The position numbers and the translations under genes were made by a program. This document shows, one piece after another, positions 25,235 through 32,924 of a stretch of 64,000 nucleotides of DNA; the stretch's first letter is position 1; each line of letters opens with the position of its first letter. This stretch comes from Polyangia bacterium. Lineage in GTDB: Bacteria > Myxococcota_A > Polyangia > Nannocystales > Nannocystaceae. The stretch covers positions 1,461,599-1,525,598 of the forward strand of contig JAUIFF010000001.1 in the NCBI GenBank assembly GCA_030429545.1, in the 5' to 3' direction. The notes below the pieces were generated by a model. It was not told the origin of the DNA. It saw nothing but the letters and a program-made list of their open reading frames with translations, and did no database searches.

Positions 25235-25256
25235 AAAGCCCGCACGGTCGCGGGCA
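25235..25256 (-). terminator. GC hairpin terminator downstream of the Pro-rich small gene
   Basis: GCCCGC (25238-25243) and GCGGGC (25250-25255) pair across ACGGTC. On the minus strand the stem is followed by CTTTGTCA. It lies about 25 bp beyond the stop at 25280. Confidence 0.65.
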
Positions 25257-25279
25257 CTGTGGCTCGCCGTCGATTGAGG

Positions 25280-25465
25280 TCAGTCTGGTAACTTGATCTT
25301 TTCGGGCTTGGGTGGCGGGGTTTCGTGGGGAACATTCGCCGGCACCGGGTCTTGCACGCCCGGAGCCTCGGTTGGCGGCCGTCTAGGCGCCTCCCGAGCC
25401 GGGGGCGATGGGGCTTCGAGCGGTGTGTTTGGCAGTGTCCGGGGGTTAGAAAGTTGTAGTGTCAT
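25280..25465 (-). CDS. Small proline-rich protein
   Basis: This 61-residue hydrophilic protein is rich in Pro and Glu, for example EAPSPPAREAPRRPPTEAPG. It has no family, signal peptide or membrane segment. Two ATGs compete: the first (25471) directly abuts AGGAG with no spacing, while the second (25465) lies six bases from it, so the second is the likely start. It sits between the coiled-coil lipoprotein and CBS genes on the same strand. Confidence 0.55.
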   Translation of the reverse strand: MTLQLSNPRTLPNTPLEAPSPPAREAPRRPPTEAPGVQDPVPANVPHETPPPKPEKIKLPD

Positions 25466-25563
25466 TTGCATCTCCTACCTAGGGTCGCGTGGTGGCGTGG
25501 TGGCGTGAGGCTCGACTGCCCGCGGAGGACCAGTCGATTTCGCCAAAATGGTGTGTATGCCCG

Positions 25564-26055
25564 CTAGAGGGCAACCCGTACATCGCTGTCGACAGCACTG
25601 AGATACAGCGGGGACTCGCGGTATTCGGGTTGTACACGCAGGGCTTGGGTCATGGCGCTGAGAAACTCGCGACGTCCGACACTCCCAACGGCAACACCGG
25701 TACGTACCACCGGCAACCACCGGTAGGGCTTGTGGGCGAACACATTGGCGATCGTCAAAAAGCTGACGTCTTCTGTCAACGAGAACACGTCGCGACTCAT
25801 GATGTCGCCAACCGTCGCCAACGGCACGCGGTTGACGAGGGGTTGGATCAACGCCGCGATACAGTCTTTTTCGGTCACAACCCCCATCAGCATGCCGTAC
25901 TGGTCGACCACGCACGCGCCTTCAAGTTGGTACTCGACAATGAGATTGGCGGCCTCGTTGGCATCCATCTCAGGTGTGAGTAGAGGTTGATCACGCCGCA
26001 TAATGTCGCCCGCGCACATCATCGTCATATTGTTATCGCTATGGAGTGTCTTCAT
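25564..26055 (-). CDS. Tandem CBS-domain protein
   Basis: This 163-residue soluble protein has two CBS motifs (about 10-70 and 80-140): GDIMRRDQPLLTPEMDANEA, GACVVDQYGMLMGVVTEKDC, GDIMSRDVFSLTEDVS and RWLPVVRTGVAVGSVGRREF. Such pairs bind adenosine ligands and often modulate stress or transport functions. ATG 26055 is supported by AAGGAG eight bases upstream; the longer frame has none. Confidence 0.9.
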   Translation of the reverse strand: MKTLHSDNNMTMMCAGDIMRRDQPLLTPEMDANEAANLIVEYQLEGACVVDQYGMLMGVVTEKDCIAALIQPLVNRVPLATVGDIMSRDVFSLTEDVSFLTIANVFAHKPYRWLPVVRTGVAVGSVGRREFLSAMTQALRVQPEYRESPLYLSAVDSDVRVAL

Positions 26056-26098
26056 ATCAAAAGCTCCTTTGTAAATCGTTGGGGGTTGGGTTGGTGCG

Positions 26099-26278
26099 CT
26101 AGACCGCGATGGCGACAAACAGGAGGATGCACACCGCGAGGATGCTGAACACCCAAATCGCTAGGCGAAGGGCGCGGCGTTGCTGGTCGACACGTAATGG
26201 GCCGGCGGGCACATGTTTTGGTTCGGGTACGTTGGCCCCGGGGCGAACGTCGGAGAGTGGGTAAACTGGGTAAATCAT
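26099..26278 (-). CDS. Small single-pass membrane protein
   Basis: This 59-residue protein has a polar Pro-rich N-terminal half and one C-terminal transmembrane helix (IWVFSILAVCILLFVAIAV). The family is unknown. The start is ATG 26278 with AAAGGA and the leader CCCAACA before it, matching the leader of the coiled-coil lipoprotein at 25158. It lies 43 bp upstream of the CBS gene and is probably the first gene of that transcript. Confidence 0.65.
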   Translation of the reverse strand: MIYPVYPLSDVRPGANVPEPKHVPAGPLRVDQQRRALRLAIWVFSILAVCILLFVAIAV

Positions 26279-26655
26279 TGTTGGGTCCTTTCGTTGCTTC
26301 CTTTCGTGTGCACCTGACATCAACGACGAAGTGCACGGCTTTGTGTTATGTACAAGCACAAACCACTCCAACACTTCAAATATATGAATTTACTAGATTT
26401 TCAAACTGATTCTTTTGCGTGCCGACCAGCCGACGACATCTCGCGCGTGTTGTTTTGACACGCCGTGTCGATTCGTCGCTCCGGTTTTGCCCCCCGAACG
26501 CAGGTCTTGTTGGCGACAAGTAAATTGTATGAGCATGTTCCTTGCCCAACCCGCCAGGTTGCGGCTACTGCGTGCCACGTAACGTGTATGAGCAATATAT
26601 TTGAGCCAACTTTTCGCCAACGCAGGGTGATGCCCGAAACACCGACGGAGCAAGC
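26279..26655. other. Intergenic region with a small palindrome
   Basis: About 375 bp with no supportable gene. It contains a perfect GACAC-GCC-GTGTC palindrome at 26457-26469 and two related stretches (AATTGTATGAGCA near 26524 and ACGTGTATGAGCA near 26582). It should hold the promoter of the minus-strand small-gene cluster. Confidence 0.5.
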
Positions 26656-27225
26656 TTAGTCGTCCAACCAGGCTCGTAGTTCACGCAGGTGAGCTTTGAG
26701 GGCACGCGGCATCGGTTTGCGGCGCGCCATTGTCGCGACCAACTCACGCACGACGTCCCGACATCCGAGGCTTTGGGCAAACTCCGCGAGTTCCTCTTGG
26801 AACGGGTGGATCCATGGGCTCTCTCGGTCTTGCAAGGCCGCTGCCCGTGCCGTGAGCTGGCGGTAGCGAGTCTCGAAGTTGTTCGGATCTTCGCGGTAGG
26901 CGTGACGAAGTAAGCACTGAGTTGTGTGCTCGACCCAGTGCCTGTCGCTCACAGCCTCCGGGTGGGCTGCGTAGTCATCGAGTATTGCGTGGAGCAGTGG
27001 CAGGGCCTCGCCGACGTGCCCGGCCTCGAATAGAGATGTCGCCGCCCGGTTACGTTCCGCTCGCCACGGCACACCGGTTTGCTCGGCACGCCGCCAAGCC
27101 GCCTCAAATAGCAGGTACGCTGCGTAATACTGTTTGCGGTCGAGTCGCCAGAAGGCTTTTGAGCTCAGCTGCTCGGCCGAGAATGCCTCGGGAGATTTGC
27201 CAGCGAGAAGTTGGTCGAGGGTCAC
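26656..27225 (-). CDS. Unknown helical (TPR-like) protein
   Basis: This 189-residue soluble protein is mostly amphipathic helices. Pairs such as SKAFWRLDRKQYYAAYLLFEAA and ATSLFEAGHVGEALPLLHAI look like degenerate tetratricopeptide repeats. The C-terminal part is basic (RRKPMPRALKAHLREL). No family recognised. I chose GTG 27225 because TATACT lies six bases upstream; GTG 27240 is possible. Confidence 0.6.
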   Translation of the reverse strand: MTLDQLLAGKSPEAFSAEQLSSKAFWRLDRKQYYAAYLLFEAAWRRAEQTGVPWRAERNRAATSLFEAGHVGEALPLLHAILDDYAAHPEAVSDRHWVEHTTQCLLRHAYREDPNNFETRYRQLTARAAALQDRESPWIHPFQEELAEFAQSLGCRDVVRELVATMARRKPMPRALKAHLRELRAWLDD

Positions 27226-27231
27226 TTCATG

Positions 27232-27237
27232 AGTATA
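27232..27237 (-). promoter_or_regulatory. -10 TATACT six bases before GTG
   Basis: On the minus strand TATACT (27237-27232) ends six bases before GTG 27225, another leaderless layout. Confidence 0.35.
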
Positions 27238-27281
27238 CACAAATCCCGGGCGATGACCGAAGCGGTGACTGCCCGCGGGAC

Positions 27282-27932
27282 TCACTCGCTCGACTTGGTT
27301 GTGATCTCCTCTTTGATGATCTTGGTCGACCGGGCGTAGGCAGTCCGCAGCTCGTCACGGTACTTCGTCGCCTGTTCGATCTGTGTCGACAGCTTTTGCG
27401 CGAGGGTCCCGTTGTCGTCATCCATCTCTTTGTAGTGTTGGTCCCAGGCGTCGTAGTGGCGAATCGCGTCGATGAGCAACGGCTCGACCACCAACATATG
27501 CATCGCGTGCCCGTCTTCTGCGCTGAGATTGGCCTCAAAGCTGTGCAGTTCGTCAAGCAGGCGCCGCTCCATCTCGCCGAGCTTCATGTGGGTCAGGTAA
27601 CCGCGCTCGAAGTCGTCGTGATACTGCACGGCGGCATAGTGTTGATCGGTTTTCTGAATTTCGCCCCAGCGCTGGTCGTACCACGCCTTGGCCTCTTGCG
27701 AGCTATTCGCGGGCTGCGGCCCAGGTGCGGCCATGTACGCGTCGAACGCGGCATTGCCATCGGCCCACCCCTGCTCTGCCTTAGCTGCCTCTCCGGCCAG
27801 ATAGTCGTTGAACTCTCCCTTGGCCTCCTGATACTCCGCCGACGCGCGGGCAACCTCCTTGGCATTTTGCTTCATTTGCGCACATGCGCAAAAACTCAGG
27901 GACGTACACACTACTACGATAACGCGCTTCAT
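27282..27932 (-). CDS. Helical lipoprotein of unknown function
   Basis: This 216-residue predicted lipoprotein begins MKRVIVVVCTSLSF with lipobox CAC. The mature protein is helical and highly charged, rich in Tyr and Trp in its middle (AWYDQRWGEIQKTDQHYAAV). Two His/Met/Asp clusters (HAMHMLVVEP, RHYDAWDQHYKEMDDD) resemble metal-binding helices. No family assigned. A much longer frame upstream is antisense to the amidohydrolase gene and was not used. Confidence 0.65.
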   Translation of the reverse strand: MKRVIVVVCTSLSFCACAQMKQNAKEVARASAEYQEAKGEFNDYLAGEAAKAEQGWADGNAAFDAYMAAPGPQPANSSQEAKAWYDQRWGEIQKTDQHYAAVQYHDDFERGYLTHMKLGEMERRLLDELHSFEANLSAEDGHAMHMLVVEPLLIDAIRHYDAWDQHYKEMDDDNGTLAQKLSTQIEQATKYRDELRTAYARSTKIIKEEITTKSSE

Positions 27933-28226
27933 GGCGGGGATGGTATCAGCAAAACTGTCTCTCCGAGGACATGCCCCAAGAGACATATCACTCATCGATT
28001 CCCGCGTCAGAATTGATGGTCCGGATGTATAGGCGCGGATTTTTTCCGCGACACTTGCCCGGCCAAACAGCCCCCCAAGTTTGCGGAAGGGGGAGGTTGT
28101 ATCACTGTCAAAAGCGAAGGCCTTCGCCCACAATGCTGGCACTTCACCCCATGCAATTTTCAACCTGCGAACCTGCTTGCAAGGCACAAAAATTCGCTGA
28201 AAACAGGTTGGTACTACTGGCTCCAC

Positions 28227-29303
28227 GTGGTGTACTCCCGCTCGGTGTCCCGACCACGGCTCCCCACACGAAGACCCTCCCTGCCCGGCATGGGTCAGCT
28301 CCTCATACTTGTCGCTAGCGTCACGACGGGGTGCAAAGCCGACTCTCTCGGGACGGAGATCGACGGCGAACGGGTGCCGGTGATCGACATGCACCTGCAC
28401 ACCGGGGAGTGGGACAGCGTCGGGTTTGCCTCGCAGGAGTTCATTGCCGGGAACTTGCCGTTTCCGATCAACCTCAACCCCGAAAAGTCTGGCAACCAGA
28501 TCCTCGCGCCCGAGGGCATTGTCGACGAGCTCGACAAAGCCGGCGTAAGTCGCGGGGTGCTGCTTGCCGTATATGCCCCCCGGACCGTGGGCGTGACCAC
28601 AAACGAGCAAGTTATCGACAATGTCGCGCAGTTCCCCGACCGCCTGTGGGGGCTGGCCAGCGTCCGGGTCGATCGCTGGAATGACGACCGCGAACCCCAG
28701 CTCGCGGCCCTGCGCGAAGCACTCGAGTCGCCGGGGATAATCGGGGTCAAACTTGCCCACCCGCACATGCACTTTCGCATGGACGACTCCGCCTACTACG
28801 GGATCTACGAGGTCGCCGGTGAGTTGGCAAAGCCTGTGTATCTACATACAGGTACAAGCCCGTTTCCAGGAACGTCCCCGGAGCCGCCGTACACCGATCC
28901 GCGCTACCTCGAAGATGCGATCCAGAGCTTTCCCGAAACGATTTTTATCCTCGGCCACCTCGGTTTTGACGCCGCCAACAAACGTCATGCGGGCCTCGCT
29001 GCCTGCGTTGACCTGGCCTCAACCTATCCCAACGTCTACCTCGAAGCCTCGGCCCTCGGCTCAAAAAACTCCGACCCAACCGGTGAGATCCTGCGGGAGG
29101 GGTTTGTCGCCATTCGTGAGGCAGGCGTGGTCGACCGCCTGATCTACGGAAGCGATGGCCCGCAGAGTCCGGGCTTTGTCAACGACTACCTCAATCGTAC
29201 CCTCATTGCACTCGACAGTGCCGGCTATGATCTCAATGAGCAACGTGCTGTGTTGGCCGGCAACTTCGCCCGAGTGTTTGGTGTGGAGGTTCCCAAGCTG
29301 TGA
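28227..29303 (+). CDS. Amidohydrolase-2 family lipoprotein
   Basis: This protein of up to 358 residues has an N-terminal region with a hydrophobic stretch and lipobox SVTTGC. An amidohydrolase TIM-barrel follows (about 50-355) with metal motif VIDMHLHTG (HxH), GVKLAHPHMHF, YLHTGTS, LGHLGFD and a late metal-ligand Asp in IYGSDGPQSPG. This group includes TIM-barrel decarboxylases and lactonases; the substrate is unknown. The start is uncertain: GTG 28227 (or 28230) gives a long basic leader with Arg-Arg, while ATG 28290 gives a short leader with few positive charges. It is the first gene of three, coupled to the next by a GTGA overlap. Confidence 0.82.
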   Translation: MVYSRSVSRPRLPTRRPSLPGMGQLLILVASVTTGCKADSLGTEIDGERVPVIDMHLHTGEWDSVGFASQEFIAGNLPFPINLNPEKSGNQILAPEGIVDELDKAGVSRGVLLAVYAPRTVGVTTNEQVIDNVAQFPDRLWGLASVRVDRWNDDREPQLAALREALESPGIIGVKLAHPHMHFRMDDSAYYGIYEVAGELAKPVYLHTGTSPFPGTSPEPPYTDPRYLEDAIQSFPETIFILGHLGFDAANKRHAGLAACVDLASTYPNVYLEASALGSKNSDPTGEILREGFVAIREAGVVDRLIYGSDGPQSPGFVNDYLNRTLIALDSAGYDLNEQRAVLAGNFARVFGVEVPKL

Positions 29304-30025
29304 CGTTTTGGTGGTTGTTGAGCGTGGGACTTTTGCTGGTCGAAAACCCGACCGCGGAAGCTGAAACATCCGCGACGCCCGAACCTGTAACTGCCGATGA
29401 AAGTGGACACGGCGACCGCGACAACCCGCGCACACGATTTCTCGAGTCGGCCCCCTTTGACCTCGCCGGCGGCGGAGCACGACCCGGGCGCTGGGGCGTG
29501 GAGTTGTCGGGCGGGTGGCCCTGGTCCCGGCTGCGGGCACAGGTTGGGTTGGCGCACGGGCTCACACCATTGCTCGAGTTTGAGACAGCCCTCGGCCGCC
29601 GATTTCGGCCGGCAATCGGCCTCGGCCTGCGCTGGGTCGATCGCCCGCATGTGCGACTGACCGGCGAGGTCCTGCTTGGGTGGCTGTTTGTTCCGGTGCC
29701 AGAGCTGAAAAAGCGCGGCCCCCAGGGAGAGCTGCGGATCCGTCTCGCGTTTCCGGTTCGCCGCGTTGCCCCATACCTGACCCTTGGAACACGCCATACA
29801 CTGCTCACCGATCGCCTGACAATCGAGCGAGCAACAGGCCCGGAAGTCAGCCGGAGTTACCGTCACAACTGGACAGGGTGGGCAACCGTGGGCTTGGTGG
29901 TGGCGATCACCGAGCATGTCGGGATTGATTTGGGCATCGACTACCCCTGGGTCGACGCGCCGACCCTGCCGATACCTGGGTTTCACGGGGGACTGATGTT
30001 TGGCGGCTTTGGGAGGCGCAGGTGA
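29300..30025 (+). CDS. Putative outer-membrane beta-barrel protein
   Basis: This 241-residue protein has a short hydrophobic signal (FWWLLSVGLLLVE) and an acidic stretch to about 40. Alternating strands typical of a small barrel follow (RWGVELSGGWPW, LTPLLEFETALG, IGLGLRWVDRPHVRL), ending in GGLMFGGFGRRR. The family is unknown; a surface or transport role for the adjacent amidohydrolase pathway is inferred. Its GTG overlaps the amidohydrolase stop and its stop overlaps the next start, so translation is coupled on both sides. Confidence 0.65.
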   Translation: MTFWWLLSVGLLLVENPTAEAETSATPEPVTADESGHGDRDNPRTRFLESAPFDLAGGGARPGRWGVELSGGWPWSRLRAQVGLAHGLTPLLEFETALGRRFRPAIGLGLRWVDRPHVRLTGEVLLGWLFVPVPELKKRGPQGELRIRLAFPVRRVAPYLTLGTRHTLLTDRLTIERATGPEVSRSYRHNWTGWATVGLVVAITEHVGIDLGIDYPWVDAPTLPIPGFHGGLMFGGFGRRR

Positions 30026-30480
30026 ACCAGCACAACACTTTTGGATTGGCTGTTGGCCTGTTGCTCGCGACCAGTTGTATCAACAACGATGTCGTCCTAT
30101 TTGAGACAGAACTTGTGGCGAGCGTCGGCTATCTCCAAGCTTTCGACCAGCCGGCAACCCTCCACATTGAGGTCCATCACGCCGAATTTGGCGGTCCTGT
30201 GCCCCATGCCCTCGGCCTGATCGCTAGCTTTGAAGTCGAAGGCGAAACCCGAGCCCCAGACAGTTGGCGCGAAACAATACTTGTCCCCACCGAAGAGGGC
30301 GAAGGCCTGGTGGTGTACGCCTGGCTCGACCTCGACAACGACGGTGTGCTGTGCGGCCTCAACGGGGCTGGGAACGAGCCGGTCGGGTTGATCAAACTCG
30401 CTGAATTTCCCAGCCACAACCTCGAGTTTGAGTTGCTGCTCGATGGCGTTTGCCTGGGCCCGGAGCGCCTGTACCCATAG
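30022..30480 (+). CDS. Small lipoprotein
   Basis: This 152-residue predicted lipoprotein has lipobox LLATSC and then a beta-rich domain with an Asp-rich loop, WLDLDNDGVLCGLNG, that looks like a calcium-binding DxDxDG loop. No family is recognised. Last gene of the coupled trio (GTGA overlap at 30022-30025). Confidence 0.65.
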   Translation: MNQHNTFGLAVGLLLATSCINNDVVLFETELVASVGYLQAFDQPATLHIEVHHAEFGGPVPHALGLIASFEVEGETRAPDSWRETILVPTEEGEGLVVYAWLDLDNDGVLCGLNGAGNEPVGLIKLAEFPSHNLEFELLLDGVCLGPERLYP

Positions 30481-30515
30481 CGCGATGCACTGTCAGCTCG
30501 CACCAAATCGTGCCC

Positions 30516-30521
30516 TAGTAT
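30516..30521 (+). promoter_or_regulatory. -10 TAGTAT seven bases before ATG
   Basis: TAGTAT ends seven bases before ATG 30529. It supports both a leaderless start and the reality of the short gene that follows. Confidence 0.35.
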
Positions 30522-30528
30522 CCAGCGG

Positions 30529-30771
30529 ATGAAACGGCTCTCGTTTCCCCGCCTCGCCGCGACGAACATACTTCCAAATGTTGCCACAACCCCAGCCCTG
30601 GTTGTGCGCCAGGCCGCAGACGGCCGAGTTGATATCACTGCGTGGCTCGAACCAAAGTTGCTGGTGCAACAAATGCGCAGTGCTCTCAACTTTCAACTGT
30701 ATCGGACCCTTCGCCGCGCAGGTATCGAGCCGCAACCGGCTGACGAGCGACCACCCGTTGTGCGCGGTTAG
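30529..30771 (+). CDS. Small unknown protein
   Basis: This 80-residue hydrophilic protein reads plausibly: RLAATNILPNVATTPALVV, DGRVDITAWLEPKLLVQQMR. It has no family, signal or membrane segment. The evidence that it is real is the -10 element at the right distance and protein-like composition. It ends 29 bp before the convergent kinase gene. Confidence 0.45.
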   Translation: MKRLSFPRLAATNILPNVATTPALVVRQAADGRVDITAWLEPKLLVQQMRSALNFQLYRTLRRAGIEPQPADERPPVVRG

Positions 30772-30799
30772 CCCGACGACGAACCGCTATTGAGTTTAG

Positions 30800-32155
30800 T
30801 TAGGTGGGCGTTGCGGTGGGCAACGTTGCAACAAAACACGCGCCCGGCCCCGCAACTTCGGCGAGTTCGAGGCTACCGTCGTGTTGCTTGGCGATCTGCG
30901 CGGCGATCGCCAAGCCGAGCCCGCTACCAGCTTGTTCGCCGGCACGGTCTCGGCTTCCGCGATAAAACGGGTCGAAGATGCGCGCTGCATCTTCCTCAGC
31001 CACACCCCGCCCATGGTCGCGAACTGAGATGTGGGTGTGCCTGTCGTCTCCCCAGGCACGGACTTCGATGGTGGTCGCGGCCGGAGCGTGGTTGACAGCA
31101 TTGACAAGCACGTTGCGCAACAGGCGAACGAGGTCGAGTGAGCGACCCAGGACAACGCGCTCGTTCAGGCTGACCTCAAAACGGACGTCGCGGGCCTTCG
31201 CCTGCCGGGTGACGACAGCCTCCGCCTCGGCATAGACCTCCGCCAACTCGACGGCGCGCCGCTCCCCTGCCCGGTCGACCCGCGCGAGTGTCAACAGGTC
31301 GTCGGTCAACCGCATCAATCGACGCGTCGCCTCGAGTGCCTCGGCGATCGCCTCACGGTACTCCTCGGGTGTCCGCTCGCGCCGTCCGATGTACGAAAGT
31401 TCGCCGTATAGGGCGGTCAACGGGGACCTCAACTCATGGGCCGCATGGGCGATGAACTGTTCTTGACTACGCAATAGTGCCGACAACCGATCGATCATTG
31501 TGTCGATGTCGAGCGCCATCTGAACGAGCTCGGGGGCTCCCCGCACAGCACCAAGTCGGGCCTCGAGGTCATGGGCCGCAACCCGGCGCGCAACCGCGGC
31601 GACGCGACCGTGCACGGCTGTCATCCGCCGCGTCACCGCCGAAGCCAACAATGCGGTGACAAGCAACGCAACCCCAAAGCTAAGCCCGAGCGTACGCTGG
31701 AGGTACCGGGCATCGGCATCGAGGTCGTGGCGGGGTGCGGCGAGCAACAGTGTCACCCCGGGATGCCCAGGAATCTCATTGTGCAGGCCCCTGAGGTGGA
31801 CTTCGCCATGGCTGAAGTCATCGATCGTTCCGGGGGGGAACTCCGGTTGGGGCACGGCATCTCCCCAGGCCGCTGTCGCATCGAGGACTTGCCCCTGAGG
31901 CCCGTAGAGCACCGCATACTTGGTGAGGGGCCCTACATCATCCGGGCTCGGGCCGAGCCGAGGTGTGATCCGCAGGTTCTGACCCCCAAAATCCGCAATC
32001 TCGCGGGTCTCCTGCCACGCTTCGCTACGCAGCGCGTCGTCAAATTGTCGCTGCTGACTGGCGTTGACGCGTGCTCCGACAACGAGCATGGCCGTCGCCA
32101 GGGTGAGGAACACAATCAACATGATTGCCCCAATAAATCGGGTGGAAAAGCTCAT
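30800..32155 (-). CDS. OmpR-type sensor histidine kinase
   Basis: This 451-residue kinase has transmembrane helix 1 (about 8-28), a ~115-residue periplasmic sensor, transmembrane helix 2 (about 148-168) and HAMP (about 170-225). HisKA follows (His in FIAHAAHELRSPLTALYGEL), then HATPase_c (N box NVLVNAVNHAP, G1 VRDHGRGV, G2 GSGLGLAIAAQIAKQ). The domain order is that of QseC/PmrB/CpxA-type kinases. Its ATG overlaps the regulator's stop by 4 bp, so the pair is one operon. The signal is unknown. Confidence 0.93.
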   Translation of the reverse strand: MSFSTRFIGAIMLIVFLTLATAMLVVGARVNASQQRQFDDALRSEAWQETREIADFGGQNLRITPRLGPSPDDVGPLTKYAVLYGPQGQVLDATAAWGDAVPQPEFPPGTIDDFSHGEVHLRGLHNEIPGHPGVTLLLAAPRHDLDADARYLQRTLGLSFGVALLVTALLASAVTRRMTAVHGRVAAVARRVAAHDLEARLGAVRGAPELVQMALDIDTMIDRLSALLRSQEQFIAHAAHELRSPLTALYGELSYIGRRERTPEEYREAIAEALEATRRLMRLTDDLLTLARVDRAGERRAVELAEVYAEAEAVVTRQAKARDVRFEVSLNERVVLGRSLDLVRLLRNVLVNAVNHAPAATTIEVRAWGDDRHTHISVRDHGRGVAEEDAARIFDPFYRGSRDRAGEQAGSGLGLAIAAQIAKQHDGSLELAEVAGPGACFVATLPTATPT

Positions 32156-32820
32156 GGTTTGGTCCGCAGCCGGTAACCCTTACCTCGGACAGTCTCGATC
32201 ACCGTTGCGTGCTCGCCGAGCTTGTCCCGCAAACGGCTGATGTGGACTTCGATCAGATTCGACTCGGGATCGAAACTCATCCCCCACACGCGCCCGAGAA
32301 TCTCGCTGCGCAACACGACCTGGTCTGCGCGCAAGGCGAGGTAACTGAGTAGGGCGAACTCCCGCTCGGTCAGCGGCAGCTCTCGCTCGTCGAGACAAGC
32401 CCGTCGCTCGTAGCGGTGAATCACAACCCGCCCGGCACGCAGCTGGCCGGCGCGAACGGTCCGACGCAACAGGGCATCGATCCGTGCCAGTAACTCCTCG
32501 ATTTCAAAGGGCTTGACCAAATAATCGTCGGCCCCCGAGCGCAGCCCGAGTACACGCTCGGACAACTCCCCGCGGGCAGTGAGCATCAGGATCGGGATTT
32601 GACAACTCTGGGCACGCAGCGCCCGACAAACTCCCACGCCGTCGCGCCCGGGCAGCATCCAGTCGAGGACCATCGCCCCATACACACCACTCATCGCCCG
32701 TCCGACGGCTTCCTGGCCATCCGCACATGTGTCGGCGAGGAACCCCTCCTCAGACAGCACACGAACCAAAAACCGGGCGAGCTTTGAGTCGTCTTCGACC
32801 ACGAGGATGCGAACGCTCAT
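32152..32820 (-). CDS. OmpR/PhoB-type response regulator
   Basis: This 222-residue regulator has a receiver domain (about 1-115; acidic pair ILVVEDDSKL, phospho-acceptor Asp in VLDWMLPGRDG, Lys in DYLVKPFEIE) and a winged-helix DNA-binding domain (about 125-220; LTEREFALLSYL, VEVHISRLRDKLG-type recognition helix, ETVRGKGYRLR). It is most like the QseB/PmrA/TctD branch. ATG 32820 gives the canonical N-terminus. TTAA boxes with 10-11 bp spacing lie upstream, probably its own operator shared with the divergent barrel gene. Confidence 0.95.
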   Translation of the reverse strand: MSVRILVVEDDSKLARFLVRVLSEEGFLADTCADGQEAVGRAMSGVYGAMVLDWMLPGRDGVGVCRALRAQSCQIPILMLTARGELSERVLGLRSGADDYLVKPFEIEELLARIDALLRRTVRAGQLRAGRVVIHRYERRACLDERELPLTEREFALLSYLALRADQVVLRSEILGRVWGMSFDPESNLIEVHISRLRDKLGEHATVIETVRGKGYRLRTKP

Positions 32821-32862
32821 TCGAGGTGATTGAACCACAAGTCGCGCGGCTTGCCGCAAAAC

Positions 32863-32889
32863 CTTAAGGACATTTAATCTGATCTTAAT
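32863..32889. promoter_or_regulatory. Triple TTAA direct-repeat operator (PmrA/QseB-like box)
   Basis: TTAA cores at 32864, 32874 and 32885 are spaced 10 and 11 bp. The second and third form TTTAAT-N5-CTTAAT, matching the YTTAAK-N5-YTTAAK pattern bound by PmrA/QseB-type regulators. The site lies 43 bp upstream of the regulator start and 35 bp upstream of the divergent gene, so autoregulation plus control of the barrel gene is likely. Confidence 0.6.
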
Positions 32890-32924
32890 CATCGCGGCCC
32901 GATGACTCCGTTACGCCTGTAGGG

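Noticed and set aside
26465..26659. 64-codon plus-strand frame in the 26.3-26.6 kb gap
   Set aside because: No ribosome binding site or -10 at the right distance, no family, and ordinary chance length for this base composition.
27933..28772. N-terminal extension (280 codons) of the helical lipoprotein gene
   Set aside because: It is antisense to the amidohydrolase and would bury the lipoprotein signal; MKRVIVVV at 27932 is the natural start.
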